DNA of 20,135 nt from Intoshia linei (taxonomy: Eukaryota; Orthonectida; Rhopaluridae): positions 1 through 20,135 of the forward strand of contig LWCA01000744.1 of NCBI GenBank assembly GCA_001642005.1. Direction: 5' to 3'. The position numbers and the translations under genes were made by a program. Shown in pieces: positions 8,330 through 18,014 of this stretch (positions are counted from its first letter, which is position 1; every line of letters begins with the position of its first letter). Below the pieces are notes generated by a model, which saw only the letters and a program-made list of their open reading frames with translations, did no database searches and was not told the origin of the DNA.

Positions 8330-11300
8330 TTATTCAAATTGAAATTTTATATAAGTAGAAATGATTACTAAACTAGATTTTTCAATATGCCAAAAATCTG
8401 ACATTCACACTACACGATTAATGATTTAACAGGTAATTTATATATTATAAGTTACTTTTGGATAAACTCGTACAATTAATTCCATGTTTAATAATACGAA
8501 TGGCTAAATTCACGTTCATGCACATGATTGCAATTGAAGCTGTTTGTTCATATGAACCAAAATTTTCAATGCTAAAAATATAATAAATTAATAAATAAAA
8601 AAAATTATATTTAGACTAACATTTATGCAATGTCAATAATAATAAAAAATCCACCCAAGTTGAAAATTTTGACTGATGAAAGCAGAAAGTTTTTATTCGA
8701 ATCACCTGTCGTTTTAGCCAATTTAAATTAATGATATACTTATATGATCAAATTTTGAAAATACGTTAAAATTTTATATTAAAAATTCCAATCTTATCAG
8801 AACACAATAGAAAAAAATTTCAGTAAATACAAGCTATTCAAAAAAAGTCAACCTTTGACGTTAATGAGACAAATAAGTTTTCCAAATTAAATGAAGATGG
8901 CTGAACATAATAATAAACATAAAAAAATACATTTTTTCTGTCAGCTCTCCCATATTTTCAATTTCAGTCCAACCACAAATATGAATCAATTTTTTTCTAA
9001 AATAGATCAATATTAATAATTTATTACATCAATAACTATAAAAAAGAAAGACTATATTGGACGAAGTTAAGACCAAACACATTTATAAAATAATGGAATA
9101 CACGAATGACCATATCTATCATATACAGTATGTACTAACCTTTTTGTAGATTCGAAAACATTATGACTTTTAGTAGATTTTCCACTAAATTTTCGTAAAA
9201 CTTGGGATGGTTTATAATCATTTTCTATATAAAAAACAGCTCCTTTAAAGAAATATTTGTATTCTTTTCCCAAATCAAAATATTTGTCATCAATCAAACT
9301 TTTTACTCCTAAAAGAAAACAGTAAAAAATACAATATATTAGAGATGTAGAAATATAATAAAAATAACAAAGTTAATTTACTAGCAATTAGACGCCACAT
9401 ATGTTTTAGTTGTGCATTATCTCCAACAATTTCAATGTATTTTTCGACGTTTTCCTAAATAAATTGCTAATTACAGCACATCTACTACTATATATAATAA
9501 ATACATACTATTATCGCATTTAGAAATGAACACTTAGGTAACAATAAAAGAAAATTTATGAAAACTACGCCAAAATAACCACGTTTTGGTCAAATAGATT
9601 AATTTTTTTAAAAAAATGTGTAGCAAACATGATATTAATAAATAATGAAGAAACATTTATGTATCCTGGGCAGGAGTTTTGGTTTACCACATAGTGATGC
9701 ATAGACAATCGTTTAGATCTTTAGATTGCACTGCAACATTGAGGCAAGTTTAAAATTAATATAAAATGTGGTAGAACCAAAATTACAGCCACAATAAACA
9801 ATTTATTTCATTATCAAATTAAATAGTGCAGATTATCAAAAATACGGATTTATCGCCACACTAACATTACAATAATAATAACGAATTAATAGAACACACC
9901 ATTTGACCATATCCATTGACTGCTCTTTTATACATTTTATTCATAATATCATCTTCAAATTGTTCTTTGGTGTCAACATTAAAAACACGCCGGTGAGCAA
10001 GAAAAAACAATGAATTATTCGAGTGAAACCCCTATGTAAATTATTAATTAACTAAGCATTAATGATTACAAGATTAATAACATCAGCATATTGTTTAATT
10101 TTAATATTGCACATGGTATCAATAAAACATATTGTATTGAAAAGATGAGGTGACCAAGCCAAGTCATCAATATTAGTTTTATCAGATTCAAAGATATCTA
10201 CAGTATGTATAGTAAAATAATTACAATAAAATAGATGCATTACTTGTAAATAAACGATTATGCAAAATATCTTGAGACATTATAATTTTATTATTGGAAT
10301 GAATTGATCCAGGTAAAACGGAGTGAATAAGCATTCTATATCTTAAGGATTCATTCTTTGAGGTTGATTCATACAAATCTAAATACTGACATAAAATGTG
10401 AATAAGTACATTTTAAAAATATAATATAAGTCCTATAATATACCTTTCTTGCTAAACTGAGATATATCATATAATTTAATGCAATTTTGTTTCTGCAATA
10501 AAACTGTCAAAGTGTTACTTCTAAATTAAATAATTACAAAACGATTATTAGCAATTAGCCTTTAAACCAGTGGTCGGCAACCAGTGACCGACATAATAAT
10601 TTTGGTAGTCCTTTGAGTAAATATGTAAATTATTTATTTTTAAATTTTTAAACAGTTTTCTACCATAATTGGCTCATTATAATCATTTTAGCTCTGAATT
10701 TCCATATCGTCCTGGATATTATTCTGTTAAATATCCTTACTCATATAATATGCTATGTAATATTTTTTGTGTGTGTTACCGTTTATTTCAATAACTACTA
10801 GTCTTAGAATTTTATTAAGTCTACATTTCAATTAAAGTTTTTTCTGGGGGTGTTAGCAAAATAAATTTCAACCTCCCAAACTCACGAGTCTAAAATCCCA
10901 ATTGTCCCTTTTTTTGAAAATCAAACGAGTTGGAGATTTATACTTAAAAAATATATCTTCAGGGCCAAAACCCCAAATTACCCTTAGCTTCATGATTGAA
11001 TTAATTTTAATCACATAGATATTTCAAAATGTGTTAACATTATTAAAAGAATTTATTACAGGCCTCATCTATTCAGAAATATATCTCATTATATACATGT
11101 AAAAAATATATAATGTAATATGTAAATAATTGCCAAAAGCGCAATTAAAGAAAATATCGAGTTGGACCTATGAAAAACGTCGAATCTAATTACTTTAATG
11201 CCCCACGGCAGAATGATATCTTATGTACGCTACAAGAAACTACAAACATGAAAAAATATCTACTTGTTATGATAGATCATTTCTCAGGCTGGCCAGGAAT

Positions 11301-14300
11301 AATTTCCATTAAAGAAATCACTGCTACCACAGTTGCAAAATATATATTTGAATATAGAAATAATTATAAATATATATTTGAACTTATTATTGCATGATAT
11401 CGTTCCCCATCGGAAATACGTATTGATTTAGTAACTCAATTTAAAGGCAAAATAATCAAAAGATTATGCGAAATGTACGGGTAAATTATTTTCTTTCTAA
11501 AGCCTACAAATACTCAGAAAATGGTTTAGTTCAAAAACTAAATAGAGCTGTTCAAGAACGAATACGTGTCATGTGCAACGAGTCATCATACGAATGGGAC
11601 TCGGTAATACCTCACATTTTAATAATTTGGAAAAAAAATAAAAAAATTCGAGAAGAATGGGATATTTCCACTTGAAGTCACTATGGGTATAGACTATACA
11701 GGAAAACCTTTAGATCGATTCAGCGGAATGAGTGAAAGCTATCGTCATAAATTTCTGCACAACCCAAGAGTAAAACGAAATTTTGATAAGAAAGCATCAA
11801 AATATAGTTATATCGTAATCGTAATTTCGAAAAAAATGACCCGAAATTGTCTAAACAACAAAATCCATATAGAAAAAAAGATACTAGGAGACCTGATTAT
11901 TTAAAAGATTATTATCTTGATGGGGAAGTGTAATACTACACAATTACAAATACAATAAACACAATTCTTAATTTTAACTTAACAGAATACTCTGAACCTT
12001 ACTTACTATATCTATTATCAATAAAATCTTTTTTTCCACTGTACTTATAATAAAATTATTGTTCCGCACAAGCTATTACTCTAACTTAGACTTATAACAA
12101 TTAATGATACAAATTAATAAATGGTACCATAATATTAAAAATTTTAAATTACAGTTGATTCTGTTCTATATGAACATGAAGGGACCAGGTTTTGATAATG
12201 TTCATACTATAATGTAATATGAACATATATAAATGGCGATAATAATATTAAAAGTTTCGAAATGTCCCACTCAATGTTTGTTCAAACAAAATTGTCGTGT
12301 TCATATTGAATTTCATTGAGTTCATATTCTAGGGTATTCATATAGAACAGAATCGACTGTATTTACATAATAAATTACTGTTAACATAAAATTTTTAACT
12401 TTTGATTAACCTAGTAATAATAAAGAATACCTATTTTTCGACCAATATAGCATATTTATAATGGAAATTTCTTTTATAGTGTACAACTATATATCAAAAA
12501 TATTATAAAAATAAAAATACAACAAAATATAAATAAGTCATTTAGCAAACTCCAACTTTACCGAATAAATTATCAAACTAATATATCTGGATACAATATT
12601 ATTTAGGATAATAAAAAATAAATACGAATAAGAGTTATTTAAATACATTTTATTGAAACAAAAAAAGTTTTTGATCAATTGTATTATAAAATAAACGATT
12701 TGAAATATGCAAAGTTATTTTCGAATGCCCACCATGACAGAAAAGCGTCGAATAGCGAAATATGGAGATAATATTGTATTAGAAGAATCTTCATTCACAT
12801 CTAATTATTACTTTCAACGTTAATAAATAAGTTATATGAACTAAAATTTATTAATATAATATATCATTGAAATCAGCGTTAGATTATCCACAAGATGGTA
12901 TTATTTTTATGCAGATGTATTTTTAGTGCAATAAATGCATGTCTTTTTAGAATTATATAATCATACTGCAAAAATTTTTAAAATATATTAAATAACGAAT
13001 GTGAGGTCAACAAAATAAAAAATGCAATTATTTATTGAAAATTGAACTGTATTTATACATTTTTATTAATTTTTTAGCAATAATTACATAATAAACGATT
13101 TATTTATATACATTCATGGTGGATACTATTTTCTAAATTTCGCTTTCTGGTTTTGAGAGAATTCTTGCTTTTTTATATTTCACTCATGCCCTCTCTACGG
13201 CATCGTTAACGACGGGTGCGCACCCTACCTTTGAAATGTAATGATTATGTTTATTGAATTTCTTTAATGATGTTTCACTCAGATTTTTAAGATTTGAAGA
13301 TTTTTCACTAAGATATAACCAATTTCAAATCATTCTCTTATCATTAATTGATGCTTTTTTAGCGTCAGCAGCCTCTAACCAAAACAAGATATATCCGTAT
13401 GCACAAAAAATTAAAAAAGACAACTTTTTAGTCGATCTATCAATGTTTAATATATACGCCTTGAGTGAATAAATCAATTTAGCCATCCAACGAGTTTTAG
13501 ATACAGCACCAGGCTTTAATAATTTTACACTACATCCTGTTAAAACTTAAATTTTACTTTTATTCTGAATATACAAATATAAAAAATGTTTAGTTTACTG
13601 TTTCATTAACAAACGTTGAAAACATTTTATTAAAAATTTGGCAGACCCCAACAACTCTAGTAAATATGGCCGTAGGGAATTATATATATTCTAAATGCAA
13701 AAATTGTCAATAAACATTCAAAAATTTGGCAAAGCCTCAAAAACCCTGGTAAATATAACAAAAATATGCTTTAGGGTCTAGTTTATGCATTATTTATATT
13801 CTACATACAAAAATTGCCAATAAACGTTAAAAAATAGACTGAATCCACGAATTATTGATAAAATAATTTTGTTACTAATAGTGTCACTTATACGAGGTAC
13901 ATTTTCATCTTCGCGATGTTACCTATAGTAAGGTTATACTTAATAGTAATTGTAGTACGTATTGTTCTGGCCATTTTAGTTTATGGAGTGGCTAATTTAG
14001 ATTAATAGAGTCGTTGTAGAACAGCTCAGTGGAGCAATTTTCTGGCAACTCTGGTTTCGATTAACAATATAATTAAAATATAATATTACCGGTTTGTTGC
14101 AATCTTTAAATTCATAAATTTCAATGGTGGACTAAAAATAATATGTACTTCTAGGGTATCTTTTTTTTTATTAGAAAAACCAATTTTTCACGTGGATGTC
14201 ATTTTTTATTTTAATAAGTAATTGAAAATTATGAAACTATTGTAATCAAGTAGTGCTCATCACCTTTATTGATAGTCATTAATTGTATTATTACTCCTAA

Positions 14301-17300
14301 AGTGTTTTAATTTATGTATTAACATTGTGAAACATTAAAAAAGTTTTCTAGAACACATCGTTTACGTTTTATATATATAATAATCATTAATCTATGTATT
14401 ATTTTTTATGGGAGTAACATCAGTTTAAGTTAAATTATAAGAGTTAACATTGTTCATAATCGAAAAATTTTCAAATTATTAATTAATGATCAACCCCTTC
14501 ACTTTCATGATATAATTTGTGAGAAACTCGTTAAAAAAATAGAAAATGTTGTTCTGTGTTATAGATAGAAATATTTAATAAACATAATATAAAAAGTCCA
14601 ATTTAAGTACATTATATGCGTTTGGCACCCTAATAATTATAACCCGCCACTGATTGGAAGTGTTATACAATAGTAACAAACATCAAAATGGATTTTTTTA
14701 TTATTAAAAGTCGAAACCCTAATTATGGTAGATTCAATTATGCATTAAGATTGTACGTGTAACTGAGCATCGCGTATGCAATATAGTAAAATGTCAAATT
14801 ACTTGATCAAAACAAGCAAAATACGAATCATTGAATGTGATTCCATTGCAGAAATTGGTATAAATTACTCGTACACATTCTCTTCCTTCTATATAAAAAA
14901 ATATATGAAAATGAATTTAAAAAATAAACGTGGTCAATAGTGTGTCACATTTAAATTTTTTTAAACATTCAAAAACATACTATCAATAGATTAGGTGCAA
15001 TTTAATAAAAAAATGATAATCTGATTGCAATTTAATTTTTTTGAAATATTATTTAATTACAACAAAGAAATTGAAATAATTAATGGTCATTGAATTAAAA
15101 AAAGATTATTCTGATAGTTTATATAAATATAAAATTTCAACCCCAGAAATTACGCATCCCATGTGAAAAATAACTTTTAATATATTATCAACCATTATTT
15201 TTACAATTTTTGAATTAAAATTAAAAATGTAAATATTCATCTGACAATTTCAAAAAAAAATGTGCATTGAACCTCTACACATTTCCAATAAAGAGATAAT
15301 GATAGAGAACGATCTTTTATATCAAAAGTGCACCCAATCTTACCTCTCTTACTGCGCGGAACCCTTATGAAATTTCAAAAAATCGCCGCACCTAACAGCA
15401 TGATCAAAAATTTTTTTTCGTATGTCGCATATATAAAAAAAATTAATAAAACACGGAATTTAGCCGGTAAAACCAGTTGCCTCCCTCACACAACAAAGAA
15501 GCATCCAGGCCCGTGAAAGATAAATTTTTAGTTAAATATCATTATAAAGAGGTAAGTAACTTATTTCAAGAGAGTTGGGCCAGTAAAAACCCACCTTCTT
15601 TACAATATTTCTCATAAAGATAATCTGAATTATTATTACTTTTTAAAATCATTTTTAAGGTTCCCATACTCACACCGTATAATACTTTTATTAAAACTTA
15701 TTTGATTTAAATTTGAGAAATGATGTTTCATTTCATACAACAGTAATTAAGAAAAACTTTAAATTGAAAAATATCACATTCATATTTTACGGAACCCCAA
15801 TTAAATGTCACGGAACACGGGTTGAGAACCACTGGTCTAGCTAATCATGAACGCCGAATTGATAAAAAACCGATTCAAATGAAAAAACTGAATAAATATA
15901 AAAAAAATATAAATTGAAAATTAATTGTTATAGAAATAATTATTACTATAAAATTTGCTAACAAAATAAATTAAATTTTGCTCATTATTCATATTTTGAA
16001 GTGCTTTGCCCCAAGGTTTTTTTTAATCCTTTTTATATAATTTTTTAATAGTTGTGTATCATTCAACCCTATCTTTCACGTATGAAGTGGCACCTTTGTA
16101 TTTTTGCAAAAAAGTGAAAAAATTCACACCTCTAATGTATACAGTGCGCCGCGAACATAAAAAGTTTGAGAAGCACTGGTCTGTTTATCCCAGTGGTTCC
16201 CAAAGTGGTCCACAAGAAATTATAGTTGGTTCACACGAAAAATTTTAAATAAAATAAAGATAACCTTTTTTAACAATAATAAATTAGAATTGTATTGATC
16301 ATTTATTATTATTAGTGACGTAAACATCATTTAATCAAAATAAAGTGGAAATTTACTGACTGAATAACGTGAATAATTTTCACGTGCGTTAAATTTAATC
16401 TACATTGTATGTAACGATTTAACTTAGAACGATTGTATTCTCCGGAATTGAACCTAGCAAGCCCATTAAAAGCCAATTCAAAAATGAAAAATAGCCCATT
16501 AAAACATTTTATATACGAATTATAATGTCATATAACCCTATCCACCTGTCTAAGGCTCTTGAGTTGACATTTTAAACTTAACGCTCAAATTAGTTGATAT
16601 TATGGATTTTTTTTAATGCTCAATTTAATAAATTGAAGCCTCTATTTTAAAAAAATTTTGGTTGACATTCCTCGGTGTAGGATCTCGCATACGGCACTGG
16701 TAGTTCGCCATAAGTATGTTTGAAATTAAGAATTTTTTTAATTACGCCATTTAAGCTACCTTGTCAAAATTAATGTGAAATTTTCGATTTAAGGAGAAAT
16801 ATATAATAAAAAAATCAAAGTATTACCTTAGTGACGTGTTCAGGATTAAGGGGATTTTTTTAAAAAATTATGTGGTCCACACAAATTTTTTTTTGTGACA
16901 AGTGATCCATAGTGGAAAAAGTTTGGGAACCACTGGTCTATCCAGTACTTTATAAAAAAATAATAAATCACCTCTTAAATCAAAGAATTTAATGCAACGC
17001 CCAACAAATGCTACCAAAATACAATTTTGATCAGTACCATGCCAACATATGGATGTTGTCGGTTCGTTAATTCCTAGAAAAATGTATAAGTAATATTGAG
17101 AGCATCAATTTTTTACTAATGAGTCAACTTAATATTGCATTTTAAATTAAAAATTAAAACAATACAGGAAGTACTTAAAGAGAAAGGAATTAAACCTACA
17201 AAATATAAAAATTATAGAGAATTTGATTTAAATCTCTTTGATGCATAATTTTTAAAATTATCAATTAAACAGTTTTATCCAACGTATAACAATCAAAAAA

Positions 17301-18014
17301 TAAGGATAAATAAGACACGTATACCATACAATGTACAATGTACGGCGTACATGTAACATTTAACGAAAAATAAACCAAAAGTATATTTTCGATAACAAGC
17401 ATTATTGCAATTTTTATCGGATTGATTAATCAATTTTGTAACATCCAAAATTGTAAGACTTGACTTCATTTGATGAACTTTGGAATAGACGGCAAACTAA
17501 ATGAAATTAAAAATGTAATAAAAGACTTACCAAATTAACATTAATTAAATTCCATAATATTTTAGCAGGTGTGCCTGAAGGTAGCATAAATTGTTCTTCA
17601 TTAACTATTGGATTAAAAAAATATTCGCCCGATGAACTTTTTTTTAATCTAATTTTAAAGTTTAAATTATAAAAATTGATTACAAAACTTGGTAACAACT
17701 ATTCGTCCATCTCTCAAACCCAAAGCAATTAATGGGCTATCATCAAAGTTGGATGGAGATATATCAAAGCACTATAAATAAACCTATAAACACAATCAAA
17801 TTTAAAGTTTACCTCAATAATGACTATATAATTTGTCATGGAAACATTTTGACATTCTGGAGAATAATTAATTTTTTAACATTCATTATTTTTTACCATA
17901 TTTTCCAGATTTAGATAAGGTTACTTTGTTTAGACTCAACATTTCATGTTTCATGTAAATAAAATAATTTGGAATCGTTGGAACCCACCGGATCAGAATA
18001 TTTGAAGACAACAT
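8330..18014 (-). CDS. MIOS: MIOS-like GATOR2 subunit (WD40 plus helical region), C-terminus missing
   Basis: Minus-strand exons with matching phases: 18014-17897, 17856-17813, 17771-17689, 17648-17531, 17496-17376, 17073-16972, 14888-14803, 14131-14090, then 10520-10444, 10378-10244, 10197-10082, 10031-9900, 9454-9382, 9308-9140, 8996-8931, 8571-8456 and 8397-8330. The first half is a divergent WD40 propeller: LIALGLRDGRIVVT, LTILDVTKLI, TSICWHGTDQN, IKFFDLR, GITFNDSYFACFDQ, IEIYEF, IKLYDIS, DDLAWSP. The second half follows MIOS closely: DIMNKMYKRAVNGYG, AQLKHMWRLIA, HICGWTEIENMGEL and AIMCMNVNLAIRIIKHG. MIOS is the scaffold of GATOR2, which relieves GATOR1 inhibition of mTORC1 in response to amino acids at the lysosome. 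The start at 18014 follows an in-frame stop. About 25 residues between 14090 and 10520 were not located. The last exon runs into TAA at 8332-8330, so roughly 300 residues, including the C-terminal zinc-binding domain, are absent. Family call is good; the level of divergence is high. Confidence 0.82.
8572..8930 (-). other. MIOS intron, no element recognised
   Basis: A 359-bp intron whose flanking exons join in phase (ELTEK...IENFGSYEQ). Its length is far above the 40-70 bp typical of this gene. I see no terminal repeats or reading frame inside it. Confidence 0.5.
9677..9782. repeat. Short inverted-repeat element (MITE-like or hairpin)
   Basis: TTTTGGTTTACCACAT at 9677-9692 is the inverted complement of ATGTGGTAGAACCAAAA at 9766-9782, with one mismatch and one extra base. 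The element is about 106 bp and lies within a MIOS intron. No clear target duplication was identified, so a simple stem-loop is also possible. Confidence 0.5.
9855..9893 (+). repeat. Relic of the Tc1-like terminus
   Basis: GCCACACTAACATTAC followed by AATAATAATAAC matches 3763-3784 (inner terminal motif of the 3388-3965 transposon) almost base for base. The rest of the element is not visible, so this is an isolated fragment inside a MIOS intron. Confidence 0.5.
10568..10607 (+). mobile_element. hAT-type left terminus
   Basis: CAGTGGTCGGCAACCAGTG is the typical start of a hAT-superfamily terminal inverted repeat. It is preceded by CTTTAAAC as a candidate 8-bp target copy. The partner end was not assigned. 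The hAT end at 18519 is followed by the similar CTTTAAAT, but pairing the two would enclose most of the MIOS exons, so I do not pair them. Confidence 0.45.
10771..10940 (+). repeat. Dispersed repeat, copy 2
   Basis: Same-orientation partner of 2525-2699, with shared blocks GTGTTACCGTTT, TTTCAATAACTA, AATAAATTTCAA and AAATCAAACGAGT. It lies in the largest MIOS intron. There is no coding potential. Confidence 0.65.
11160..11928 (+). pseudogene. Ty3/gypsy-type integrase relic
   Basis: Several frames together cover a retroelement integrase core and tail. The first segment (11160-11397) has VGPMKNVE, NDILCTLQETT (first catalytic Asp) and KYLLVMIDHFSGWP. After a frame break, IDLVTQFKGKIIKRLCEMYG (about 11421-11480) holds the second Asp. 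YSENGLVQKLNRAVQERIR (11511-11570) has Gln where the catalytic Glu of NGLVER is expected. Then follow a GIDYTGKPLDR segment (about 11683) and a basic tail ending in PDYLKDYYLDGEV and a stop at 11930-11932. Breaks between frames and the lost Glu make it inactive. No reverse transcriptase or protease is present, so the element is 5'-truncated or was assembled from fragments. It sits on the plus strand inside an intron of the minus-strand MIOS gene. Confidence 0.75.
11929..12099 (+). mobile_element. Possible 3' LTR of the Ty3/gypsy relic
   Basis: A purine-rich tract (GATGGGGAAG, 11919-11928) directly precedes TGTAATACTACAC. This is the arrangement expected for polypurine tract and LTR start, just after the integrase tail. 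An AATAAA signal lies near 12020. The right boundary at a CA near 12099 is a guess, since no second LTR or target duplication is visible. Confidence 0.45.
12152..12359. mobile_element. TA-flanked MITE (pogo/Tc1-mariner type)
   Basis: A 208-bp non-coding element with 23-bp terminal inverted repeats, starting CAGT(T/C)GATTCTGTTC and differing at one position. It is flanked by TA on both sides (12150-12151 and 12360-12361). Inside, ATGAACAT/GTTCATA motifs recur in both orientations near 12170, 12200, 12220, 12300 and 12320. The CAGT tip and TA target place it with non-autonomous IS630-Tc1-mariner elements, most like pogo. No autonomous partner is in the window. Confidence 0.85.
12360..13179. other. 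MIOS intron sequence, nothing recognised
   Basis: A+T-rich intronic sequence between the MITE and the protein-family relic. A short open plus-strand stretch near 12727-12823 (starting MPTMTEKRRIAKYG) has no recognisable homology and no clear splice context. Confidence 0.4.
13180..13537 (-). pseudogene. Relic of a repeat-associated, unnamed protein family
   Basis: The minus strand is open for about 65 codons from 13534 and reads LLKPGAVSKTRWMAKLIYSL, then LEAADAKKASINDKRM and a stop. After frame changes it continues with YLSEKSSNLK and finally VVNDAVERA near 13184-13215. From general knowledge, the blocks RWMAKxIYSLK, ...APxNDLxLxK..., YLSEEL and VVNDxxERG occur in this order in an uncharacterised multi-copy protein family common in arthropod and cnidarian genomes, probably transposon-borne. 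This copy has stops and frameshifts. It lies in the same orientation as MIOS inside its largest intron. No function is assigned. Confidence 0.5.
13632..13831 (+). repeat. Diverged local tandem duplication (2 units)
   Basis: Unit 1 (13632-13719) and unit 2 (13720-13831) both start AAAAATTTGGCA(G/A). Both then contain a CTCTAGTAAATAT or CCTGGTAAATAT block, a TAGGG block, a TATTCTA(A/C)AT block, and end in CAAAAATTG(T/C)CAATAAAC. The second unit is longer through insertions. Non-coding. Confidence 0.6.
14037..14064 (+). mobile_element. Possible hAT left terminus
   Basis: CAGTGGAGCAATTTTCTGG starts with the hAT CAGTGG signature. The 8 bp before it (GAACAGCT) do not match those after the hAT-like right end at 14652 (ATTGGAAG), so the two are not one element. 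Weak call. Confidence 0.25.
14160..14215 (+). repeat. Dispersed repeat, inverted partner at 18925-18985
   Basis: TTTTTTTTATTAGAAAA followed shortly by CACGTGGATG, a T run and ATTTTAA is shared with the reverse complement of 18925-18985. The copies are diverged but collinear. It lies in a MIOS intron immediately upstream (in gene direction) of the 14131-14090 exon. Confidence 0.5.
14618..14652 (-). mobile_element. hAT-type right terminus
   Basis: Read on the minus strand, the tip is CAGTGGCGGGTTATAATTAT, which fits hAT terminal repeats. ATTGGAAG follows as the candidate target copy. The left end is not found, so it is a partial or degraded element within a MIOS intron. Confidence 0.4.
15310..15834. 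mobile_element. hAT-like relic with clear right end
   Basis: The right tip, read on the minus strand, is CAGTGGTTCTCAACCCGTG, then TTCCGTGAC and GGGGTTCCG. This is a composition typical of hAT ends. GTCTAGCT follows (15835-15842). The left part (about 15327-15362) carries GCACCC and GCGCGGAACCC, resembling the opposite subterminal region, but no clean left tip or matching target copy is visible. Confidence 0.45.
16000..16178. mobile_element. hAT-like right end, second element
   Basis: The minus-strand tip is CAGTGCTTCTCAAACTTTTT, followed inward by TTCGCGGCGCAC. It ends at 16178 and is followed by GTCTGTTT. It directly abuts the target copy of the next element (16183). The left boundary is uncertain. 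Confidence 0.45.
16191..16935. mobile_element. Non-autonomous hAT element with 8-bp target duplication
   Basis: The left tip CAGTGGTTCCCAAAGTGG and the right tip, which reads CAGTGGTTCCCAAACTTTTT on the minus strand, are inverted repeats. A GTGGTCCACA block also occurs near each end (about 16205 and 16870). The flanks are GTTTATCC (16183-16190) and GTCTATCC (16936-16943), an 8-bp target duplication with one difference, diagnostic of hAT. The 745-bp interior has no transposase frame. It is inserted in a MIOS intron close to the acceptor side of the 17073-16972 exon's donor. Confidence 0.85.
17074..17375 (-). other. MIOS intron with an open plus-strand stretch
   Basis: A 302-bp intron. On the plus strand, after an AG at 17168-17169 (AATACAG), 17170-17248 is open and codes EVLKEKGIKPTKYKNYREFD and five more residues before TAA. 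I do not recognise it and see no companion exon, so no gene is called. Confidence 0.4.

Larger units (their letters stand above)
9455..9899 (-). other. MIOS intron with two repeat relics
   Basis: This 445-bp intron lies between the YGQM and ENVEKY exons. It contains the small inverted-repeat element at 9677-9782 and a Tc1-terminus relic at 9855-9893. Together these account for part of its expansion over the usual short introns. Confidence 0.6.

Noticed and set aside
5209-9842. A 17-base identical string GTGCAGATTATCAAAAA occurs at 5209 (VPS13 exon) and 9826 (MIOS intron).
   Set aside because: No similarity extends beyond it on either side, so I treat it as coincidence.
10640-10740. Minus-strand stretch TIWKFRAKM considered as the missing MI0S propeller exon.
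   Set aside because: Its phase does not fit both the CCG|GT donor at 14090 and the acceptor at 10521, and the similarity is only to a lone Trp.
13254-13472. Plus-strand open frame of 72 codons.
   Set aside because: It is the opposite strand of the RWMAK-family relic, has no ATG of its own at that start and no recognisable motif.
15328-15516. Plus-strand open frame of 62 codons (MHPILPLLLRG start).
   Set aside because: It lies in hAT-like subterminal sequence, with no family motif and no splice context.
16054-16248. Plus-strand open frame of 64 codons.
   Set aside because: It spans two hAT termini and a target duplication, so it cannot be an ancestral gene.
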